From the NCBI GenBank assembly GCA_021234535.1, contig CM037837.1, forward strand, positions 9,047,218-9,111,217: DNA of 64,000 bases. Direction: 5' to 3'. This document shows positions 37,442 to 49,600 of the stretch, one piece after another; the stretch's first letter is position 1; every line of letters begins with the position of its first letter. This DNA is from Stichopus chloronotus (Eukaryota > Echinodermata > Holothuroidea > Aspidochirotida > Stichopodidae). The notes under the pieces were generated by a model. The model worked only from the letters and a program-made list of their open reading frames with translations. It was not told the DNA's origin and searched no databases. The position numbers were made by a program, and so were the translations under genes.

Positions 37442-37602
37442 TCAAAACAGTCTCCTTCGAATTTCTTGTGAGAGTAAACGCTTCTCTTTCTGAAGTCGAT
37501 GAAAGACGGTGTTGTTTTCTTGAGCTCTTCTTGAGAGATACAGCAAGACGTCTTCGACAGGTCCCACAACAACAGACTTGTAAACTAAGTACCCTGCTTG
37601 AC
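37442..37602 (-). CDS. PRODH2: PRODH2 terminal exon with substrate-specificity Ser and RR
   Basis: 161 nt, the first two bases completing the Gly of G-Q-A-G-Y. It reads QAGYLVYKSVVVGPVEDV, then YLSRRAQEN, and ends RRRLF with TGA at 37444-37442. The Ser codon is 37576-37574, Tyr is 37540-37538, and the Arg pair is 37531-37526. The Ser-to-Tyr distance is exactly 12 residues, as for Tyr540-Tyr552 of bacterial PutA, so the Ser sits at the Tyr540 position. A 44 bp minisatellite begins about 60 bp past the stop. Confidence 0.93.
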
Positions 37603-40600
37603 CTGTCCAGGGAATATAAATATACACCAAGATACAAGATAAAGATAAAGCAATGCTGGCAAATGATGGTTATTTATTATAAGGTAAAACAAAATTAGCA
37701 ATATTTGATGCTCAAAAATGAAATTTATTATTGAAAATAGGTCATAATCACAAAGATTGTGGTATTTTTTACAGTTGGTGGTACAGGTAACTGGTCAAAA
37801 ACTGCAAAACTGTCGGTATGAAACTTGCAATGTAACCAATATTCAGTGAGTTTTGAGATCGCTGTGCTTTTGATTCAACATTGGAACATTCTCTCTTGAA
37901 TGATAAAACATAGATATTCAAGTCAATTTACTCAACACTATGGTATGTACTTTTTGGTTTTGATGAACTTGTAACCTCTGTCATCGTGCAGATGTATGCG
38001 TGTGTGTATATTTGTGATGAATACCATGTAAACATGGTACCTCAAGAAAGGAAGCTTGCACACATCTCACATTTGCTAGTGGGTGTAAAGTACAAGAGGC
38101 TCTATTGTTTTTGGTGTAGGTAAAAGGTCACTTGGGGTTAACAAGGGTCAACCCTTGTAAAAACCGTAGGGAAGTGTTTACAGGTGTACCATATTGAGTA
38201 AAAGAAAATTTCTTATAGTAAAATCAGTAAAATTCATGGATTAGGAAGGTCAAGCAAAGTTATGGGTATGTTATGGGTATATGCCTGTAGGTGGAGCTAA
38301 CAAGTTGAATGCACTCTCTAGGTCATGAACTCTCCAGAGTAATGACATAGTTAGGAGTACAGACAACATGCACTGTTCATGGAAAGAAAAGTCAAAATCT
38401 TTCAAAGGGAGAACAAAATTTATTCAAACTTTATTCCAAAGAGTGACACGTATCCTTTAAGTATGCAGAAAAATGAACACTAAGTTGCCGAAAAGTATAA
38501 ATCTGAATAAAATAACAAATGAAACATAGAAAAATACAACCTTGACCTTGACATGATTCTGGTTAACACCATGTTGATAAAGAACGAAAGTGTAATTTCA
38601 GCAATAAGACAACTTCGTGCATGCTGCAGGGCATGTCAGTTTAAATCGTGTACCGAAGATACATTTTTCTTAATCACTATCTTAAATTACAGTGTGGTTT
38701 CCAGTGGTAAAATCCCAATGTCATATTCATTTCACAGCGTGAGAAGAACTTAGTTTCGAGTGACCGAAATGATATATGTAAATCATGCCAAACTTTACAC
38801 AACAGCTACTCTAACTTATGCAAACACTTTATCAAATGCTTTGACAGCACAACTAGTGTAAATTGCTCCACTTCAAATACAACACAAAAGATCCAGTTTT
38901 CAATAAACAGGACAGTAAATATTAATTTAATATTATTAATTATTAGTTCTACTAGATAAGCAACTTTAAAAGAAGACACCCCTATTTAATGATCTACCAT
39001 TTTCACGATGAAAAGCTTTAGCTTACTCTTCCAACTTTTAACGTCCCCAGGTAGACTGCACCACTGTCTTGTTAAATATCTCACCTTCTTACCATTTAGC
39101 AAGTGGAATGACAAATACTTAAAAATGTCCATAATAATCTCTCACACCATAAATCATGATACTTTACATTTTAGACTGTCAATGTGCTGGTACTGATTAT
39201 ATTTGGTTGGGAAGCTTTTAAACAGCAAAAATATGCATAAGCTATCAGATGTGATGAAGCAGAAAGATTAATTTGGTCACATCTCATCTTTTAAATGATA
39301 ACTTAGGTTTTGTTTCTGTCTCATTGTGATGATGCACAGTTTTCTGCTGACAAACTACATAACAAACCAGAATTTGACAAGAAAGTCAAAAGACTTTGTG
39401 ATTCCTTACAAATATCCATCATGAAGAACACATACAGGACAATATGTACATACCAATTTTAAAATTCAAACACCTTATCCATCCTAGAGAGCATGCGTAG
39501 GCTAAGCTCTTTTGAACACTGCGAGTACTAAGCAGTTTTACATGTTTTAACAATCTGACCTCTGGTGACCTGAAATGAAATTTGACCTACACGAAAATTG
39601 ATTGGAATTATCTACTCACTAAGTATGAAATTAGTCAAGATTACGCTTCTTGAGATACCATGTTTACAAGGTTTTCACAGTTTGCCCTCTGTTGACCTCA
39701 AATGACCTTTGACTTCACCAAAAACAGAAGGAACATCTACTCAGTGTGACCAATCCAAACACTAAGTATAATGTTAGTCAAGATTACCCTTCTTCAGATA
39801 TTTTGCTACGAAGTTTTCACAAGGTCTTTACAAGATTTTTTTCAACTCTTGTGACCTCAAACAACCTTTGACCTGTACCAAAAATAGTAGAAATCATCTA
39901 CTTAATATGACCAACCCACATACAAAGTACTATGACATTGGTCAAGGCTATGCTTCTTGAGACATAGCATTTATATAGTCTACAAGGGTTTCACAATTTG
40001 ACCTTTGGTGACCTCAAATGACCTTTGACCTCCACCAAAACAATAGGGATCATCTACTCAATATGACCAACCAACACACGAAGTACGACATTAATCAAGG
40101 CTGTCCTTCTTGAGATATATATGGTGTTTACAAGGGTTTCACAATTTGACCTCTGATGATCTCAAATGATTTTTGACTGCCACTAAAAGGAATAGGGATC
40201 ATCTACTCAATATGACCAACCAACACACCAAGTATCAGATTAGTCAAGGTTACCTTTCTTGAGATACTGTGTTTACATGCGAGGTGTCACATACATACAC
40301 CATCGCATAGATTCCTTTTGCCTTCGGCAAGGATTAAAAAATGCATTAATTGAGCTAGGTTTGGCGACATTTCTGAACTCTTTACATGACAAAAAGATCA
40401 GCGTGAAAAGCATCCATCATTCCTGCTTTGAGAAATCAAGTACAAAAGATTTTACACCTTGGTTACCCCAGATGACATTTGACTGCCACTGAATACAATG
40501 TTTCTCCACTTTGTACCGCAAACCATCACTCCAATTACTATACTGTCATTCCTTTCTTGAGATATTGTGTGCACACGATTTTTAGTGTTTGACCTTTGGT

Positions 40601-43600
40601 CTACCCAAATGACCTTTCACCCCAACCAAACACGGTGAGCTTTTACTCCCAATATATTCAACCCACACATCAACTATGAAAAGTACCTATCATTCAGTTC
40701 CTAACTTGAGCTGTTTGACCTCTGGTGATCCCAGATGACCTTTGGTCTCCACCAAAAACAAAAGGGTTCTAATCCACTCAACATTTCCAGTCCACATATC
40801 AGGTACAAGAAGCATCCATCATTTCTATCTTGAGATATGTATGCACGAAATACGCATCCCAAACAGACACATACAATATGCAATCATGACCACATAGATT
40901 TCATTTTTCATTGAAATCAAAAGAAGTTGAGTGACTGTACAGCGCAGGAAATTGCTTCTATAATTTCAGAAGTTGCAGAGTGAAATCCTGAATGACAATC
41001 TGTTTGAATAGTGTTTCTATCTATAGCCATTTTTGAGATATGGCTTCCCAAATTTTGGTGAAAATGCACAAGCAAAGATATGGAATGCATTTGCATGTGT
41101 AAGTATTTCTTTTGTTAGGCCTCATACACATTGTCTCCGAATTTGATTACACATTGCCAAGTGATACAAGAAGACAATACATGCTTCCAAAATAGAACCC
41201 TTTGGTTTAAATTTTCAATTGTACTTGAAATAAAACTAAGTAAAGAAAGGACAACATCGCACATATCACATGAGTCCCTCCCTCAACATCTGAGATTTGC
41301 ATATTCGGCTTATGTTTATTCATTATGCAATTGTAAAACAGGTGGAGGGAAGGGGAGGGGAGGTGGGTTGGGGGGTGGGTTGGGGTATGGAGAGAAAATT
41401 CAAAGAGTGATGGAGAGGGAATTCCCATGTGCTGTCTCAATAGATCAACCACTGTCATCTTTACGATGAAGTATGTTTGAAATTATTGTGCACACTACTT
41501 AGTCGATTGCACCAGGAGTTGCTCTGGCAACTCCGTGATTGCACCTTGTCACACTGGGAATGAAATCTTTGCTCTCCAATTATGCAATTTCAATTTTTCT
41601 CCACATCTTTCCCATTTGCAATCTGGGGTGTAAGTAATTGATAAAACAAAGATTCAATTTGGGATAATTGTCCTTTGTCCTGCTGGTAACTCATCAATGT
41701 AATGTTGTTCTAAACTTCCTTAATCAACTATCTCTCTCGGATGCATATCATGTCAACCAACATCCCAAGCCAGTGAGTTTGCCAACCTGGCTCAACTTAT
41801 TACATACATCATAATATAGACAATATGACAGTGAGGTCTGGCTAAGTAGGAAGGGAGGGGTAAAAAAATTGATAACTGGTAACCAGTTCACTGCGAAATT
41901 TAGATATCGTAACTTTCATTGCATTGGAGAGTTAATTTCCAAACAAGTCTTTTTTTTTTTGCAAATTTCAACTTAAAACTGGATAAATAATACACTGAAC
42001 TGTAAATATCTAACACAAATATGTTGTCATCTTTTTTCCCCTCTGATTTGAAGCAAACACATGCCAAAGACAGTGTCTAAATATCATATTTGTGCAGATG
42101 CTTCCTCAATCATATGAGTGCCACTCATGAACTCTCCCTCTTCCTCGGTTTCTGCATCACCATCTGAGTCGAAATTCAAATCAAAATAAACTGTGAAATG
42201 CTTCTTTAATGGAGAATTCTGCATTTTTGAAACAGGGGGGGTCATTGCAATATTGAGTTCAGACAGAAAGTACACTCAGACGGTCCCTGCGGAGTATAAA
42301 GTTGAACCACCGCAGCAAGCTCAAACATACTGTACATCTGGGGTTCTATTACCTTAATCAATTTTCAATAAAGACAAATATACAGTATTCTTCCCCATGT
42401 GTGCCATTAGGGAACAGATTGAAGGGCCGGAAGGTTCGCTGTGCGCAGCAATCATCCAAGAATGGACTTTTGGTTGACTAGGCATTATGTGACACAGTTT
42501 TGCACATATATATAAATTTCGGGACAAATACATCCGTCTTACTGCAGTTAAGATATGATGGATGTACCAACAGAACCAACAGCCTGCCTGCGTATGTTGA
42601 TTCAATCCTAACACAAAATACTGAGGGCTTGACAATAGTTTCGGACGTTGTGAGCATTGCAAAATTTTTTTTATTTTGAATTGAGCATAGTTTCATTAAC
42701 GGATTAAATGCATTATTTACCTTAATAATACCTCTCTACCACCCACGATGACGATCTTGATCGACCATTCTAAATTTATGTAATGAGCAAGTTAATAGAC
42801 AACAGACTAATTTACTTTTTAAGACCCACCACCAGTGAAATGCCTTTGAAAATGTAGTTGAATAAACAACATTTAGATTCCTCAAAATATTTGAAAGCTT
42901 GAGTCAGCCCGGTTGAACATATCAGCGAATACTCTAAAATACAAGAGGAAAGGGTTGGTGATGGATCAAACTACACAAAAACATGAACAAACAGCACTAT
43001 GTCAGATCAAAACTGTTAACATAAAAACAAGAACAAATATGTCAGCAAACATACTTCTTATCCATAACATAAAAGCCTAAGCCTGTGCAGAAAAGCATGT
43101 AACCACAAAAGGAATACAACTGTAAGTCTGCCAGAAGTTGTGATCCTAGCAACATTTTAATCTTTGAAATGGCCAGCTAGTGCATAACACATTGGTAGAC
43201 ATTGCACGCAGAGGTACAGTCAATTATCAGTTAAAGCAATGTATATCATCCCATCAGAAAATCAATGGATATTCCACCACCATACAATTAGAGCTCATGC
43301 ACTTTAAATTACTTAGCTGCTTGATGCAGAATTGATCAGGACATAGCCATCAATTCTGCTACCATTATTTCCTTCCATTTCTTCAGTCCTGCAAAGCCTC
43401 AGAGAGATGTGGCAGTGGTCAGTTGTTATATTCTTAAGGTGGACACATCTCAAGCTCGGCACTGCCGCACGACGGGTCAGCATCCTCGTAGATGCAGCAG
43501 TCGTCCTTTGCGAGAACGACTTTTTGAAGAGATACATCCATCCAGTTGATCTCTATCCATTGGTCTCCTCCACGCTTGAAGGTCAATTGAATCGGCAACG

Positions 43601-46600
43601 TCTGCTCTTCGGTGGTCTCCTCTATTTTGTAGGTTATCTGGAATCCCGCTGGACATTCTTTTGGCCAAGTAATCGTCTCAGAACTGGTGTGAGATTGGCT
43701 TTGTGTCAGTTCCTCTTCGCTGTGGTAGCTGAAAGATTGGCTCATTCCAAGTGACGACTCGACGGAGAAGACAGGTAAACGAGATCGTCTCTTCGATCGA
43801 GAACCCAAAGTCTTGCGAGGACATGATACGCCCCTCGTTGGTGTATGTCACTTCCTCCGATGTGCCAAGTATCGGCATATCCGGTGAAGTAACACCCGGA
43901 ACCTTCGTTTCGCAACACAACTTCTTTCCTTGTGTTTGTGAAGATACCTTTCGACTGAGCTTGATCTTGAAGAGGAACTGCCTTTATCAGGGTAGTTGGT
44001 GCCATCCACATGTAGTTTTCTTCGTAACCTTTGGTGCCGAAAGCTTCCTGCCAACGTTTGAAGTCGGAGTACAGCACTCGTACAGATGTTGGATCATGCT
44101 GCTCCACAAACACCTCATCTGTGTGCTGATCTGGATGTCCTTGCTTGTAATGGAGCGTAGAGTAATCATCGGATACTGACGGTAGAGTTGTCCTGTTAAC
44201 GTAGAAGTACATCTCCCCGTATCTGAAGTCACCTTTGCTTTGGGACCATGTTTTGCCGTTTGCAACATGGATTTCCTCAATCGGGGGTGTTTTGCTGATG
44301 ATACCGTACTCGTTTTTGCTGTCCAGGAGGACTCCATTGTTTGTGTAGATACGAAGATTACTACCAACAATTTGGTAGTGCTCTTCGTTGGGGTCATCCT
44401 TTGTAGAAACGATCAGGACGTGTCTGCAGAATCCATTGTTTTTCTGGATCAGGGTCCAGCAGTACATTGATTCAATCTCGAGTTCCTTTGAGTTAGAGTC
44501 AGTTTCACTCTGTCCCCATTTGTAGGTATTGCCGTAATGGAAAATCTCAGCATTGTCGTATTCTTTTACAAAACCACCAAGAATCTTGAAGCAGCCGGCA
44601 TTCACCGTAGCCACAGCAAAGGCAGCCAAAATGAGGCTTGCAACAATGACTGGATTCATATTGCTCAATAATATCTTTCTGTTTCGTTCAAGCCGTTTGG
44701 AAAAATGCAGTCTCAGAGATGGTGAACATATGTGCACTCACTGTTGTGTACTGGTTTTACTGCTCTCAATGCAGAATAGGCAAGGGCTTAAATAATTTAC
44801 TTGACATCAAAATCAAGACAAATTACTGAACTGAATTGTTCTTGTTTGCAATATTAAATTGGTTTCTATAGTTCACAGAGCTTGATTGGTCTAAAAATTA
44901 AATGCACTTTCTGGAGTCAAAGCTAACATGATAATTACACAGGGCATGAACTTTTAAAACAAGTGTTGGTAATCAGGTCTTGTAGATTGGCAAGGAGTTT
45001 AAGATTTGGAATTTCTAATTTTATTGCCCATGACATCGTGGAAAGAACACAGGCACCTTTCTCATTTTTGAGAGGCAGCTAATTCTTTCATTTAATGTTT
45101 CATGATTTAAACTGAGTGCAGGCTTTGATCAACAACTGAGCTCATTGCATTGAAAGAATCATGTGGACTGCAACGGAATTTTGTGGTAAAGTTTGTTTGG
45201 GATGTGGCCTCCTTTTTATTTTGGCAGTTATTTGTTTCATTGTTCTGCAAACAAATGTCGGTAACTCAAACTTGCAACCGTATACATGCAAGCACTATAA
45301 CCGTTCACTTCCATGTAGTGCACATCCTTTACTGCACCCCCTTGGTCTGTGCATGGTCCCTGTCCACCGTGGAGACTACAGGTGGAGCCATCGCAGTATT
45401 CTAAAATCACAGGCATCCTGTTTACCGGGAATATGCTAGAATATTCCAAAATAAACTGACACAGGAACAATTATGGAGGGTAAGTGGTTCCAAATTTTTG
45501 AAACCACACTTTCTAATTGCTGGATTGATAGAAAGCCACTAGATCCCCAGGTCAACCCATATCCTCTGTTAGATTTTAAGGTTAATCAAACTTGGACCAT
45601 GCATTCAGTAATAGATAATGCACAATCAGGGCTTGATGCAAGCTATGCAGGAGGGAGCAGTACAAATGCGTCCAGCGACAGGATTAACCCCCCTCTCTCT
45701 CTGTTTTTTTTTTTGTTATGTTTTTAAGTCAAAATTGTCTGGTGTTCTTAAGTTGAAATTTTTATTTTTGTCAGATGAAATTTTAATGCTCAAGTCAAAA
45801 TTTAGAGTTTTCGTAAGTCACTTTTTTAAGTCAATTTGTTTATTTTTTATCGCCTTGAAATTTTGATTTTATTTTGCCGAAATTGTAATTTTTTTGCAAG
45901 TCGAAATTTCTATTTTTGTTAAGTCAAAACTTTGAATTTTACTTGAAAGTTTTAAAATCCAAATTCTCATTTTTATGAATTTGAAATTCAACTTTTTTTC
46001 AGTCAAACTTTTATTCCTTTTCACTTTAATCAATTAACTCATTATTTTAAGTTTGAGCCTGACATCACATGGCCTACTAGCATCTCTCTGGGCCTAAGGC
46101 TACAAATTCCTGTTTTTTGTTTTGGGGGGCGGGCTTTTTTTTCTTTGCAAAAAATCAGTAACTGATTTTTTTTCCAAATTTATCCTGTTCTTTTTTTCCT
46201 GTGATTACAATTGGCAACAAGAAGAGTGAAAACAACCTGAGTCACAACACGGGGCAGGAGACACTTTTCCACATGATGGAGCAACACTCAGTCCATCTCT
46301 TTATCATATTCTTCATCTCAGGGATGAGATGAGGAAACCTGATGAACCTTCTAACTGGCCTGACTTGAAAGATGCCTTCAAGACCACTCTGAATGAGGCT
46401 CTTAAAATGGGGTAAGCAGCAGTGTAAGAAAGCTGGAGGATAAAATTTAGAGGAATCAAGTCATTGAACAGATGAATTTGAGTAAGTTTTGCAGATGAAT
46501 GAAAGTGAATGTGTTATTTAAAGAAGAGAGTTACATGCTTCAGAAACAGCCCTAGCCTCCAAGGAATCAGATACTAATGAAATGGAACCCATGACAAGGG

Positions 46601-49600
46601 GTAAGCATTTCATGTTGTTGGTATCCAAGTGTCACCGAATGAGAATCGTGAAGAAATTTTCACGAGGGCAGTTCTACCCAAATTTGAGAATGCACCTAAG
46701 GTTATTGTGTAATGCTATCACAGAGAAAGGTTCTGCAGATAAGCCCTCCTAAATATTGGTTTGTTGCCTTTCAAGAAAAAAATCCATAATAAGAAATAAC
46801 AGGAACATGCTGGAGGACATTTTTTTTAATTTTTTTTTTCACAGAAGATGATTTAATGTATCCTAGCAAATCTTTCAGAGGAAAAAAAGAAACACATTAA
46901 AGAAGTACATCACCTATATCAGCAAGTGACCAAACTTCTCTAAGGAAGAGGAGGAGGAGATGGAGTACCAGCAAGGGACCAACTCTGCTTCTCTAAGGTG
47001 GGGGAGATGAGATGGGGGACAACAGTGGCAAACCTCTCTTGTTCACCTTAACAAAACTTTCAATGGTCTTCTACCCATGCTTTGGTCAGGAACAGTGACC
47101 TATTGCAATTTCCTGGTCATTTCAATCAAAAGTTTTAATTTTACCATTTTTTTCAGGTTTCAGCTTTTGTCCTGTGGATGTATGTTTCTCTTTATTCTTT
47201 TCTTCACTGTCTTAGTACAGTGGATGGAAATAAGGAATCAGTTAACCAGTTGCCTTGGAATTTTTTCTTCTTTCTCTCTTGCTCATTACTTTTTTAAACT
47301 TCCATTTTCCATTATAATGTGCTACACCACTTTTAAAGTGATCTTTTGGTGCTTAAAAGTCACTGCTTCCTTCACTGGTATTATAGTCTCCATTATTCTT
47401 TACTGAGTATGTTTAGCATCTGAGAAAACTATTCTACTACTGTTATAATGATGAAAACAGAAGGAAAGCTGCACAAACACAACATGTACACTTTCCCCTT
47501 CAATGTACTCAAAGCATACACAATGTCTACACTATGGCAGGCATTCCAGATATCGGAGCCTATCCTCCCCCGGAGTGCCTGACCCTCCACCAGTATGAAG
47601 GCCACAAGCTACGGAGATACTGCCAAGTCATGGCTTGGAATCTCAGGTTAAGTGCAAAATTTTGACATTTGTTGCTTTCAAAGACTTGCTTAAGCCTCCT
47701 AAATACTTGAGAGTCTTGGGAAGTCCCATCAATATTCTTCTGGCCTAAGATTACATTTACTCGCATGAATTATTGTTGATACAATCCTTGCCTGGTCGTC
47801 AGTTGCCTCACAGACACAGTGGTTTGATAATAATATAACAACCACATTTCTTAAGTTGTATGCAGGGATTCTACAAAATATGACATTAACTGAAGACGCA
47901 CCGTAACTTCTAACTGTTTGGGTCCATCGAAAATGCAAAGAGGCCTACGAGGATGTTGAGCAAAGGACAGAGTCATGCTTAGCCTTGATTTTTAAATTTT
48001 TACCACGAATGTTAAACGAAACTCAACACTAATCACATCTAAAAGTGTATCTACGGAGAACGAAGTATGACCTCTACTATAGTTGTACTTTCTGGACGAA
48101 AGATGATGGCAATGTCAGGGTCTAGCTACCAGCAACTTAGATGCAACTAATATGCCCACTGTAGAGATAAAATAAGCCTAATTTAATGAAATAGCTTCCA
48201 TGGTAATTTGAATTGCAGCATCAGGTGAAGTTAATCAGCAATCTTTGATCCCTTGCTAAAAACAATAACAAAGGAATCTTTTTAAGTGATCCTATGTCCT
48301 ACAGCGAAGGCATAATTATGATACTTTTGTTGCTGCTAAGTGTCTAGGTATTTTAATTGAATGTGCAAATTGAATCAAATGAGTGGACTTATTTGATCTG
48401 AAAGTACAAGAGACCCTTGCAAACTGAGTAACAGGGTGACAAAGTGCACTCACAGTCTACATACCTGCAACTTCCCCTCTCCCATCTTTAGCGATGTGAT
48501 TGCAATATTCTAGGGGTTGCAGCATTCCTCCAGAGGGGACTGTAGACATTTTTCCTCAAGGGCAATTGGCTTAGAGCAAGTATGCCACCAGCATACTGGT
48601 CTTAAAATGTAATTTCTACATGCAACACACTGATATCATAAGTTTAATGAATCATTTCACGACAAATGTTATCATGATTATGAAGCACACTGTTGCCTGG
48701 GGATGCACCAGATCTAATCCCGACGGTACCGGATTTGGCTAGATCTTACCTGAAATCCAGCAGGATAAAATCCGGCCAGTTCAGATTTTTACAGCACTTT
48801 TATAAAATTGGAATTGTACAATAATTGTATGTTTCAAAATGCAACACTTTCATGCAAAGGGCCTATGAAATTTTGTGCTACAATAATGGTTCAATTACTA
48901 TTCAAATAACTCTTAATTCACCAATAACTTATCATTACTGTTGTGTGTTATGAATCATGCTATCTCTATTTTGAAGGTCACTAAATGGAATCTTGTGGAA
49001 AAAATGCTGTACAGTTTGCAGCTACACTATGAAATTAAAAACAGGTTAGTCCAAAACTGTCTTTGCTAGGGTAAGTGAATCCCCATATGTGGTTGCCTTC
49101 CAGGGTTTTACAGATATCTTTCAAAAGCAGGAAACTACAGTGGTGCACTATTTTGACATAGTTTAATTAAGTATCTTGATGCAAGCCCAGGGCATAGCTA
49201 TGGGGCCTGCAGGCACCTTTCTGTTGTCCCACAGCTGAATCAATGCCCTTATGTTTCCACCAAAATGAAACTTTTCAGTTCACGATACTCCCCTCTACTC
49301 CTCACTACTATAAAAAGTTAGGTCAAACTGTTAACATATTATGTATTGTCTTTTACACAGCTGTTATCGTTCAACCATTCCTTTCAAATCATGCAAAATG
49401 ACCTTTCACCTCTTCTGAAAACATAATGAGCACAAAATTGATAGAAACCATCCATTCAGTATGGGCACTGTACATGCAAGTATGGAATCCCTCACAGTTA
49501 CCCTTCTTGAGATAAAGTGTTATAGACTTTTACTTGCTATGACCTCAAATGACTTTTGATCTTCACAGAAGCAATAGGAACATCTATTGATTATGAGAGA

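Noticed and set aside
36906..37471. Plus-strand frames with repeated QCSYKQT-type segments
   Set aside because: They read through the 44 bp minisatellite and the antisense of the PRODH2 terminal exon.
43407..44179. Plus-strand frames of 115 and 142 codons over the nested gene
   Set aside because: Antisense shadows; the minus strand has the signal peptide and protein-like composition.
44660..44737. Upstream Met at 44737 as the start of the nested secreted protein
   Set aside because: It would put 26 mostly charged residues before an ideal signal peptide, so the Met at 44659 is preferred.
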